Origin: Zygotorulaspora mrakii
Taxonomy: Eukaryota; Ascomycota; Saccharomycetes; Saccharomycetales; Saccharomycetaceae
Assembly: GCF_013402915.1 (NCBI RefSeq)
Contig: NC_050723.1
Span: forward strand, 744,001 to 808,000
Direction: 5' to 3'
DNA length: 64,000 bases
Shown piece after piece: positions 28,858-36,934 of the stretch. Below the pieces are notes generated by a model, which did no database searches, was not told the DNA's origin, and saw nothing but the letters and a program-made list of their open reading frames with translations. A program made the position numbers and the translations under genes. Numbering within the stretch: the stretch's first letter is position 1; every line of letters begins with the position of its first letter.

Positions 28858-31419
28858 TCACTCATATACAATGCCTCTCAAATATGCGATTACTGGTTTA
28901 TATTTTGATTGATATGGTAGTAAGCCCTGAATGAAAGAAACCACCATCGCACTGTAAATTTTCCTTCGCATCGACTGGTTTGGTTCAGGGGGTATACATG
29001 ATTTTATTGCGCAACAATAAAGCGCATCAAAGAAGTGAGCAAACAACTCCAAACTGATATCCTTTGATTTCAAAGACATCGCATACCCTCTTGCAGTGGT
29101 TTTAGTAATCGCTCGCAATTGATTGAGTACAATTGAGACGGAATTGAGCTCTAAATCGGTAGTACCATATGAAAGTCCCATTTCAAAGAATCGCAAAAGC
29201 TGGTTATAATTTTTTTTGATTGTATGAGACAAAAACCTTGAAGAGTTGAGGGTGTCCTCAGATTTCCATACATTTAAGTCAGTAGTTGAAATATTGAGCC
29301 CGCAAAAGTTTACACTTTCAAAGGGAGTCTGTTGATCAACATATACCAGCTTTTCCACTTTTACTTTAACATTATAGTCAATGAATCCATTTTGAACCAA
29401 TTCTTTTACCTCTAGAATTTGGGGCCTATTGGTCGTTATAAAGAGAAAATCATCCGCAAGTCGAAGTATCAAAGACTCTTCCTGTGCTCTTTCATGGAAC
29501 ACCTTATTTTCCAGCAAAAGATCGTCATACAAAAGATCCACTAACAACGCTGAAAAGCTCGCTCCCTGAAAGAGACCATCTTTTCGAAGGTAGCATTTAC
29601 CAGCATACAACAGTGATGTCTTGAAGAGTTCCAGTTTTATAATTTCTAAAATTTCATTACTGGTAAAATACTTTGTTGTAACATTATCGACATAAATTTC
29701 GCCAAGTGCAGGCTTCTTGCTTCCATTAACTACATTGAGGGTTCTGGAAGAGCTATTAGAGGGATTGAAAACCGTCTGTGATCTGATGACAAATCCTGTC
29801 TCGTTTTTCAGTAGTTCTTGGAGGACATGAAAGACCTTTTTTCTTGGAACAGAGTCATAGCATGAATCCACATCGAACTTCATATAATACAGTGTAGGGA
29901 TACGCTCATACTTCCGCAAGAGAGAAATGCGGAACTCCTTTATATGACTGGCTATATGGTTTGATGAATATAGTTTTTTAAAAAAAGTCTTTCTTTTATT
30001 CCTTAGGTATTCTAAGACACATTGAGCGGGAACTATCGCACGCCGAAAATTATCTTTGAACGCTGTGTACTCTTCCTCGTCGGCACCCTTATGGGGGACA
30101 GTGATTACACGAAACTCACCTCTTGCTTTTTTTGGAACAATACGAAATCGAGCGTGATTGTAAGCAGACACCAGATAACTATCATGATTCCTGCATACAG
30201 CATTTTGAATCAGATGGTCCTTAAAATATTTTGACAAAAAGGGCAGAGATACTGAATTCCATGTGTCATGTCTGAAATAAAGAACTTCACCGGTGTTGGC
30301 AGATACATCAGTGCAATAGAAAAAAGTAGTGATAACTCTTGGAATTAAGAACCTAAAGAGCCAGGCAACGAAAAAAGACAATAACTTTGATGAGATTTCA
30401 AAATCGCACTTGGAGAAATGCATAGTATCGCATCGCAACCAAGCAAAATCTTTTAGCCGTAATTTGTGAAACAGCTCTTGAAACTCCAAGGTTACAGTGG
30501 TATTCAACTCAAGCATCTTGCTCAACTTGGAAAAAATCTCCGACTTGTTACTTTTGGAGCCGAACATTTCCTCCGGTATCAGTTTCTCTAGTACCACAAT
30601 TAGAAATCGAATGACCTTAGAAGTTGGTGTCCGTAAATCTAGTTGGTGCTTTACCTTAGAAACATAATTTTGAGGGCAAATATTCTCAAGAATTTGTTTA
30701 TATTTTATCTTTTTTGTATGATTATGAAGCATTTTTTTCAACAGTGGATACATTTTACACCTTATAGATTTGGGAAGTTTAACGTCATCGCTATTAAAAA
30801 TCGATTTAGCTAATACATCAACACTTGTTCCAGTTGGTAAAATATTGAAAAATCTCATTTCGAGTGAGTTCCGATAGAGGACATGTCTAATGCTTATTTG
30901 AGCGTATAAACAATTGTCCTCTGACTTAAGTGCAGGCGACCGCTGGCACCAAAGCGGTGGACGATGTGGCTCGTTCAGGCGATTTCCAACTATTTGTGTG
31001 AAATAAGATCCATTATATTCAAGTACTGTACAATTAATGAGAATATCAACAAAGTTTCTGGTTCCAATCAGCTGATGCACCAAGCGCCATGACGAATCTT
31101 TTATCTTTGTAACTTGAGTATTTCCAGAGGCACAGTGAAGGGCTTTATTTACATGGCTGTGCCTTGCCATTGCATATCCATAAGTCATCACATTATTGAG
31201 TAGCTTTCGCTCTAGTAAAAAGATGATACATTCGTCAATTACTGATGTATGCTCCTCGCTGAGAAGTATATGTGGTATTTCCAGTTCACGACTATTCCTT
31301 ATAACAAAACATGTACTGAATACCTCTTGCAGCCAATTGTAACTATTACAGATAGTAGAGTTCTCATCAGGAATTGCGATACCTAACTCCTCGATGATGT
31401 ACTCCCCTAGATTTTTCAT
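28858..31419 (-). CDS. EST2: telomerase reverse transcriptase Est2
   Basis: An 853-residue TERT, homologous to S. cerevisiae Est2 (YLR318W, 884 aa). The N-terminal TEN domain spans about residues 1-160, with conserved FVDILINCTVLEYNG and YFTQIVGNRLNEPHRPP. The TRBD includes RFLIPRVITTFFYCTDVS (T motif). Reverse-transcriptase motifs follow: motif 1/2 (FRVITVPHKGADEEEYTAF), motif A with catalytic Asp516 (KFDVDSCYDSVPR), motif B' (DGLFQGASFSALLVDLLYDD) and motif C with Asp656-Asp657 (RLADDFLFIT). The C-terminal extension is short. All three catalytic aspartates are intact. No intron is apparent. Confidence 0.97.
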   Translation of the reverse strand: MKNLGEYIIEELGIAIPDENSTICNSYNWLQEVFSTCFVIRNSRELEIPHILLSEEHTSVIDECIIFLLERKLLNNVMTYGYAMARHSHVNKALHCASGNTQVTKIKDSSWRLVHQLIGTRNFVDILINCTVLEYNGSYFTQIVGNRLNEPHRPPLWCQRSPALKSEDNCLYAQISIRHVLYRNSLEMRFFNILPTGTSVDVLAKSIFNSDDVKLPKSIRCKMYPLLKKMLHNHTKKIKYKQILENICPQNYVSKVKHQLDLRTPTSKVIRFLIVVLEKLIPEEMFGSKSNKSEIFSKLSKMLELNTTVTLEFQELFHKLRLKDFAWLRCDTMHFSKCDFEISSKLLSFFVAWLFRFLIPRVITTFFYCTDVSANTGEVLYFRHDTWNSVSLPFLSKYFKDHLIQNAVCRNHDSYLVSAYNHARFRIVPKKARGEFRVITVPHKGADEEEYTAFKDNFRRAIVPAQCVLEYLRNKRKTFFKKLYSSNHIASHIKEFRISLLRKYERIPTLYYMKFDVDSCYDSVPRKKVFHVLQELLKNETGFVIRSQTVFNPSNSSSRTLNVVNGSKKPALGEIYVDNVTTKYFTSNEILEIIKLELFKTSLLYAGKCYLRKDGLFQGASFSALLVDLLYDDLLLENKVFHERAQEESLILRLADDFLFITTNRPQILEVKELVQNGFIDYNVKVKVEKLVYVDQQTPFESVNFCGLNISTTDLNVWKSEDTLNSSRFLSHTIKKNYNQLLRFFEMGLSYGTTDLELNSVSIVLNQLRAITKTTARGYAMSLKSKDISLELFAHFFDALYCCAIKSCIPPEPNQSMRRKIYSAMVVSFIQGLLPYQSKYKPVIAYLRGIVYE

Positions 31420-32124
31420 TTGCAGTTCCTATAAAGCAGAGCGTCGATATTAGAGTATGTATGACTGTTGGAAGTACATTGGTACACTATTTCCCTCGCA
31501 GAATACTTGATGAAAACTCAATATATGGCCATTAGCTTACTCACAGATTTTTTACCGACTCTGTTACCTAGATATTGAAGAAACATGGTAGTCCAGGTAG
31601 AGATGGATCTGCTATTCAAATCAGTACTTAAGAAGCTCCGTTACCCTGAGTTTTACCCTGAGGTCAGATGCTTGTTCACATTGATAACACACAAATGGTA
31701 AATTGCGATCCATTTCCAAATCTGCCTTACCAGCACGATCTAATCGTGTATTGCGTCCAAATTTTGTGTTTCAGAATTGCAACCGCTGTTTGTTGATTCA
31801 CTTTTAGGCTAAGCAAAGGATTATGTTGATTCAAGGTGAAGGGAAAAGACAAAAACAAAAAAGTTATAGAAAGAAGGTTTGGAGGTCAGTCGAGCCAGTC
31901 GAACTCTACCCTACTTGCAGCCAACAGATTTTATCTTGAGAAGCTCTTGTCTTTCTTGGAAGCACTCCACGTGACGATGGAGCTTTGTCGATTTTGAAAT
32001 AAGAATATCTATCTCATCTTATCGCTTCTGTTTTGCAGACTTAACAGATTTTGCACTTTCAATTTGCAAAGTCAAGAGATAAAACAATTGAAATCGATTA
32101 TATGGAAACGGAATCCGAAAGACG
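31420..32124. other. divergent intergenic region EST2-TAD3
   Basis: About 705 bp between the EST2 start and the TAD3 start. No ORF or RNA gene was recognised. It presumably contains both promoters. Confidence 0.5.
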
Positions 32125-33261
32125 ATGGTTAAAAAAGCATTGAACCCATTGAAAATAGATTTCAAAAAGTGCATTGTTGAGGATTGCCTTCTGCAAATAC
32201 GAAATGAGAAAAATCTCGAGGAGCCTGAGTTGAGTATGTTTAGGGTGTTTAATGACAGTTTATATCTAAATTACTAACAAGGCATAATTGAAATGTTATC
32301 TAGTAAATGTCTGGACTATTCAAATCAATGCTAAGGATTCAAAATTGCTTATAGAGTATGTTTGCAGATGTAATTAAAGAAAAATCATTGTTCCTAACAA
32401 GAGAAAAATGACTAACTTAATCTAACTCGTAACAGTTTTATTAGAAGCAAAATTCTGGATGAAGATGGAATTTTTTTGAACCATATCAAAAGGATTAGAA
32501 AAGTGGAGGGGCCGAAGAAAATGCTGGAGGTTGTATTATGTTCCACAGAATTTGCGCAAGATGAAGCAGCTTGCATGTCCCTGCTTACCAACTGCGGATT
32601 CAACTATCAAAACCTAAGCTGCGAAAATCTGATTCCTAAGCAAGGAGCGCCAACGAAGGAGTTGGCAATTGAATGGTCCGAACTCTATTGGCCCTTAAAT
32701 TGGTGCGGAAACCCGAATGATCAGATTCTAAATGAATACACATTCGATATAGATTTTATCAGAGAAAAGCTGGCTCAAATAACGTCGATTTCCCAAGAAG
32801 AAGCAAAAAAAGGAAATAAAGTCCCAGTTGTGACAGCTTTCGTCAACCCATGCGATGCAGAACACCCTATAGTTTCAACAGATCAACGTAGCGAGGTAAA
32901 TGATCTTGTTTTAGACCACAGCATAATGATTGGAATTAGAAAAGTTGCTGAGGACACGAAGCTAAAAGAGTCACAATTGACCGATAGCACCATTGGAACT
33001 GATTCAACGTACCTCTGTCTTAATTTTGATGTTTATACCACGCATGAACCATGTTCAATGTGTTCAATGGCTTTAATACATTCTAGAGTAAAAAGATGCA
33101 TTTTTATACGACCTATGTCGAAAACAGGAACCTTGAGGGCTGATAGTGGTGATGGATACTGTATGCATTGCAACAATTCCTTAAACTCAAAATTTGAAGT
33201 TTTCCAATGGATCGGTAACGACTTCGCACCAATTGAGATCGAGTCGAACTTGTGTGCCTAG
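32125..33261 (+). CDS. TAD3: tRNA adenosine deaminase subunit Tad3, three exons
   Basis: Spliced product of 328 residues from exons 32125-32233, 32304-32355 and 32436-33261, homologous to S. cerevisiae Tad3 (YLR316C, 322 aa, also three exons). With Tad2 it makes inosine at wobble position 34 of tRNAs. Splicing restores MVKKALNPLKIDFK, the INVWTIQINAKDSK segment and then FIRSKILDEDG, each aligning with S. cerevisiae. The deaminase fold has zinc ligands in HEPCSMCSMALIHS. The proton-shuttling Glu of the HxE motif is replaced by Ile (DHSIMIGI), as expected for the non-catalytic Tad3 partner. Convergent with NKP2, 30 bp apart. Confidence 0.95.
32234..32303 (+). other. TAD3 intron 1
   Basis: Seventy bases with donor GTATGT, perfect branch site TACTAAC (32272-32278) and acceptor CTAG. 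Removal joins codon 36 (Leu) to an Ile-Asn-Val-Trp segment conserved in Tad3. Confidence 0.9.
32356..32435 (+). other. TAD3 intron 2
   Basis: Eighty bases with donor GTATGT, a branch site GACTAAC (32410-32416, one change from consensus) and acceptor ACAG. Removal keeps the frame into FIRSKILDEDG. Confidence 0.88.
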
Positions 33262-33291
33262 ATCTGATCCGAACTAGATATATATTAGTAT

Positions 33292-33792
33292 CTAGGTACT
33301 TCCGCGATCAACATCTTCTATCAATGCTTTATATCTTTTTAAAGTATTCAATAGACCATCAAGGGACGAATTTGCACTTTGTTGCCTTGTCTCATGTGAT
33401 TCAGTCAAAATATTATTGAAGGACTCCAGTTCCAGGGCATTCGCGGCAATCCTCTTATTCATGGTTTTCAACCGACTGTTTAAAATTTGGTCTACGGTGT
33501 ATAAGTTGTTGATGATTTCTTCCAAGGTAAACGACTCTGCGACCTGACCCTTTTCAAGATCATTTAAAACTGATTCTTTCAACTTTTTCAAAAAATCACA
33601 GACACCCTTGCTTATCGTTTGATATGCCATTGAGTCAATGCTTTGATATTTCAGGTACCAGTCACGTATAGATTCCTTTGAAATGCGATTGTGTGCGCTC
33701 TTGGTTATTATATCGTCAAACTCCTCGAACGAAATCTGATTTGTCAATAGTCCTTCCGTGATATATCGGGTGAGGAGTTCTTGTGATGCCAT
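33292..33792 (-). CDS. NKP2: kinetochore protein Nkp2
   Basis: A 166-residue helical protein, homologous to S. cerevisiae Nkp2 (YLR315W, 153 aa), a non-essential subunit of the Ctf19/COMA (CCAN) inner-kinetochore complex that pairs with Nkp1. The N-terminal segment ELLTRYITEGLLTNQISFEEFDDI and the predicted coiled coils around residues 95-160 fit the family. The call depends on low overall similarity plus synteny next to TAD3, in the same convergent arrangement as S. cerevisiae. Confidence 0.85.
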   Translation of the reverse strand: MASQELLTRYITEGLLTNQISFEEFDDIITKSAHNRISKESIRDWYLKYQSIDSMAYQTISKGVCDFLKKLKESVLNDLEKGQVAESFTLEEIINNLYTVDQILNSRLKTMNKRIAANALELESFNNILTESHETRQQSANSSLDGLLNTLKRYKALIEDVDRGST

Positions 33793-33930
33793 TCTTATAT
33801 CGCTAAAGCAAATTTGTAATCCCTAGGGCTCTGTGTTTTCATTCTGACGGGCATGGCCGCAGTGAATCTCTTATATGTGAGACGCGCCATTCTCACAAGG
33901 CGGCCTACTGACGTGAAATATAATCCCAAA

Positions 33931-33948
33931 AATATATATATATATATA
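33931..33948. repeat. (AT)n dinucleotide run
   Basis: About nine AT units lie between NKP2 and SFH1, just beyond the SFH1 stop. Confidence 0.7.
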
Positions 33949-33987
33949 CGTTTACATTAAAATATTATATATGGTTACATAAGAAGA

Positions 33988-35214
33988 CTATATCCTTAAA
34001 GTTGTCTCTAGATCGTCAATTCTTCTTCTTCCTCTTCTACTCATTCTGTCAGATTCTCTCTTTAATCTTCTCAGGTTTCTTTCCTTTTCAATTTCACGTT
34101 TCTGGATCTCTTCAGGGGTCAATACTTCGACCTTTGGGCACCAACTAACACCTAATTCATCCATATCGAGTCTTATCCCGGACAGATAACCGAAGGCTGC
34201 GCCATTCGGAACATGATCTTGGTTCAAATGGCCTTCTAACCACTCTTTTTTTACTCTTAGAAGATATTCGTGCAGTGAATGAGAAATGGCTGGCAAAAAT
34301 TCTCTTGATAAGCCCAAGTCTTTTACTATAGTCTCTGCAAACATTTCAGGTGATAAGCTGGTGTCATTGAGATTCCACTGAAAATTGTCTTCGTAGAGCC
34401 TGTTATTGAGAGAACACGTCAGATTTACAATAACCTGTAAATCTGGTACGACAACCGCCGCAACTGTTTCATATTCTTGTAATTGTTCATTTATCGCAGA
34501 AACGATTTGGGAATGCAAAGCTGAAGAATTCGGGAAATCTAGATCTCTACAATATATCGTGGCGAACTCTTCGGGTGTAACAGATTGGTCATTAATGTTC
34601 CAAGTAAACACATCCGATATTGTATGTCCGCCGTGTTCAAGGTTCAAAGTTATTGGAATCACAATGGGCTCCTGTTGGTCTTCAGATAACGGTGATGGTA
34701 TATCTAACCTATAGGGGACTGCGATTTTACTCTGCAAAAACGTGTCTCTTATTTTGGGATACCTCAAAATGCTCAATTGATCCTCCTGGTCCTGTATATC
34801 TGGCAACGCGTTATTCAAAGCTGTCTCCTCTAAGCCACTTCCTGCCCCATTATTGCCACCATTATTAGCGTTATTGTTCGCAGTATTATTCGAGCCACTC
34901 TCTGGCGCGTTTCCCTCGAAACCAGCCTTTATCTCGTCATCATCTCCCATACCAACAATTCCGCCTTCGACTGTTGCCCCTACTCCGCCGTTATTATTTC
35001 CGGATCCCCTGTTTTCCCCAGATAAATCGTGTGAGGCACCGCCATTGGTGAATTCATCAAAAATATCGGTATCAAATTCTGCGTAGTTTACTACTTTTGC
35101 CCTCTTATGGCCTCTGGTGGGTTGCGCCGTCACAAATATTGGAACATCTTCGTTTCTAATACGATTGTGGAAATTCGTCAAATATGCCTGAGGCAAAATC
35201 TGTTGCTGCGACAT
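33988..35214 (-). CDS. SFH1: RSC chromatin-remodelling subunit Sfh1 (SNF5 family)
   Basis: A 408-residue SNF5/INI1-family protein matching S. cerevisiae Sfh1 (YLR321C, 426 aa), an essential RSC subunit. The N-terminus MSQQQILPQAYLTNFHNRI is family-typical, followed by HKRAKVVNYAEFDTDIFDEF. A disordered Gly/Asn stretch occupies residues ~55-135. The tandem SNF5 repeats are visible: ITLNLEHGGHTISDVFTWN with TPEEFATIYCRDLDFP, then VNLTCSLNNRLYEDNFQWN with SPEMFAETIVKDLGL. The C-terminus is basic (MSRRGRRRIDDLE). In S. cerevisiae this gene sits beside MMS22, not NKP2, so it has been displaced here or there. Confidence 0.95.
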   Translation of the reverse strand: MSQQQILPQAYLTNFHNRIRNEDVPIFVTAQPTRGHKRAKVVNYAEFDTDIFDEFTNGGASHDLSGENRGSGNNNGGVGATVEGGIVGMGDDDEIKAGFEGNAPESGSNNTANNNANNGGNNGAGSGLEETALNNALPDIQDQEDQLSILRYPKIRDTFLQSKIAVPYRLDIPSPLSEDQQEPIVIPITLNLEHGGHTISDVFTWNINDQSVTPEEFATIYCRDLDFPNSSALHSQIVSAINEQLQEYETVAAVVVPDLQVIVNLTCSLNNRLYEDNFQWNLNDTSLSPEMFAETIVKDLGLSREFLPAISHSLHEYLLRVKKEWLEGHLNQDHVPNGAAFGYLSGIRLDMDELGVSWCPKVEVLTPEEIQKREIEKERNLRRLKRESDRMSRRGRRRIDDLETTLRI

Positions 35215-35400
35215 GCTTAACTACCACTTCGCAAGGACTACAAGCACAATGATACAAAGATTTAAAAGTTAATTTGCCTCTTACTATAGCCCGGCCTGTA
35301 ACTGTTTACAGTTCTTTTGATTATAATGGAATTCTATATATCATCTTTTCTGCACTGTTTTCCTCTGCTTCCATTTCTCTCTTTGAAAAGGCGAAAACAT

Positions 35401-35487
35401 TGTCCGGGACCCTAACCATGGAAGTGTCCGAAATAAATCCCGGACTGTCCGAGATATTATTGTCCGCGACTTCCAGGGTTGTGTCCG
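35401..35487 (+). promoter_or_regulatory. array of five TGTCCG motifs upstream of EFB1
   Basis: TGTCCG occurs at 35401, 35425, 35446, 35461 and 35482 (start-to-start spacings 24, 21, 15, 21 bp), 225-311 bp upstream of the EFB1 ATG. Around 35442-35451 the motif forms an inverted repeat CGGAC-T-GTCCG. A CCCTAA word lies at ~35410. I do not know the cognate factor; the clustering and near-helical phasing suggest a multi-site binding element. A chance ORF on the plus strand covers the array. Confidence 0.6.
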
Positions 35488-35711
35488 ATACTATTTCGTG
35501 TTGGGTGACTTATCTTTTTTCAATTAGGGCTTTCATGTTTCTCCCTGTGAAAAAATTTCAAGTGTGTTCGACGGAACGACCATTGTTGGAAGATAAAATT
35601 TTTCATTTTAATCATTTAAGTACAATATTTGTTATAGTTTGTTTTCACTTTTAACTGCTTTTATTATACCAAATCTGTGTAACTGATTAACAGCAGCCAA
35701 TATATAATACA

Positions 35712-36597
35712 ATGTCTTTTACCGATTTCTCAAAGATTGAAACTTTGCAAAAATTGAACACCTTCTTGGCTGACAAGTCGTACATCGAAGGGTATGTTTA
35801 AAATTATCTTCCATATTGATGAAGGAACGCATATATGATAGTCATATATGTGTAGACTTGTACGTGAATGATGAATTTAATTCTTTGGTCCGTGTTTATG
35901 ACGGGAAGTAAGACCCCCGGTATGAGTGACACAAGAGATGTGATTGATTTCACGATTACTGACAAACGTACAATTTCTACACTGTAAATGCAGTCATCGT
36001 TGCATTCATTAGAATATTTTACTAACTAATGTTGTGATTTTATAAAGCACATCTGCTTCCCAAGCCGACGTCTCTGTCTACAAGGCTTTCCAAAAGGCTT
36101 ACCCAGACTTTGCCAGATGGTTCAACCACATTGCCGCTAAATCAGACGAATTTTCATCATTTCCAGCTGCCTCTGCTCCAGCTGCTGCTGCTGAGGAAGC
36201 AGAAGACGATGATGAAGTCGATCTATTCGGTTCAGACGACGAAGAAGACGATGCTCAAGCTGAAAAATTGAAGGCTGAAAGAATCGCTGAATATAATGCT
36301 AGAAAGGCTAACAAACCAGCCAAGCCAGCTGCTAAATCTATTGTCACCATTGATGTCAAACCATGGGATGATGAAACCGACTTGGAGGAAATGGTTGCTA
36401 ACGTCAAAGCTGTTGAAATGGATGGTTTGACCTGGGGTGCTCACCAATTTATCCCAATCGGTTTTGGTATCAAAAAATTACAAATTAACTGTGTTGTTGA
36501 AGACGATAAAGTTCCTCTTGATGATTTGCAAGGTAGCATTGAAGAAGATGAGGACCATGTCCAATCGACTGATATTGCTGCTATGCAAAAATTATAA
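35712..36597 (+). CDS. EFB1: translation elongation factor eEF1B alpha, two exons
   Basis: Spliced 209-residue product from exons 35712-35791 and 36048-36597, homologous to S. cerevisiae Efb1 (YAL003W, 206 aa), the GDP/GTP exchange factor for eEF1A. Exon 1 (80 nt, encoding [18 protein letters not shown]) has the same length as in S. cerevisiae. The N-terminal GST-C-like helices, an acidic linker ([20 protein letters not shown]) and the C-terminal exchange domain ([35 protein letters not shown]) are all present. It ends AAMQKL. Codon bias is strong, as for a highly expressed gene. The intron hosts a U18-type snoRNA. Confidence 0.97.
35792..36047 (+). other. EFB1 intron
   Basis: 256 bases with donor GTATGT, perfect branch site TACTAAC (36020-36026) and acceptor AAAG. 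The position matches the S. cerevisiae EFB1 intron. Confidence 0.93.
35858..35973 (+). ncRNA. SNR18: box C/D snoRNA snR18 (U18) within the EFB1 intron
   Basis: Inside the EFB1 intron there is a C box ATGATGA (35868-35874) and a D box CTGA (35959-35962). They are enclosed by a perfect 8-bp terminal inverted repeat TTGTACGT/ACGTACAA (35858-35865 and 35966-35973). The segment TTGGTCCGTGTTT matches the conserved U18 antisense element, which directs 2'-O-methylation near A649 of 25S rRNA in S. cerevisiae. There snR18 is also intronic in EFB1. Ends are set by the terminal stem and could differ by a few bases. Confidence 0.92.
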
Positions 36598-36923
36598 TTC
36601 GGCTTTATCTTTTTCTTTGCTTTCAGGGAAAGTTATTTAACAATGATAGGTACCTATTTTATTGTGTCATTATATAATATAAAGTTCTATAGCAGCCTAT
36701 TTTTGTATTAAAGAGTATAAATACAACATTTTTCATGCCCCATACATGTTGCACCTTCCCTTAGCTTTTTGAATTTTTCAGATGTAGGACCAACTCTTGA
36801 TGGTAGTGAGAACAGGGGTAGAGACAACTTTTAAAGAAAAATGTAGATACTCTATTAACAAAATAAGAAAAAGCTAGCAAGTTCTTCATACGTTTAAGAG
36901 TTCATACTAGATTATTATGGAAT
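36598..36923. other. intergenic region EFB1-VPS8
   Basis: About 325 bp with no gene. It carries the EFB1 3' end and the VPS8 promoter. A short uORF overlaps the VPS8 start. Confidence 0.5.
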
Positions 36924-36934
36924 ATGCAAAATGA
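36917..36934 (+). promoter_or_regulatory. five-codon uORF overlapping the VPS8 start
   Basis: An ATG at 36917 opens a five-codon frame ending at the TGA at 36932-36934. It overlaps the VPS8 ATG (36924) in another reading frame. A scanning ribosome meets it first, so VPS8 would rely on leaky scanning, unless transcription starts between the two ATGs. Confidence 0.55.

Noticed and set aside
35274..35654. 126-codon ORF upstream of EFB1
   Set aside because: Overlaps the TGTCCG array and EFB1 promoter, hydrophobic and Ser-rich without homology; likely a chance frame.
36268..36597. EFB1 as an intronless 109-aa gene
   Set aside because: This is only the 3' part of exon 2; splicing from 35791 to 36048 restores the full factor.
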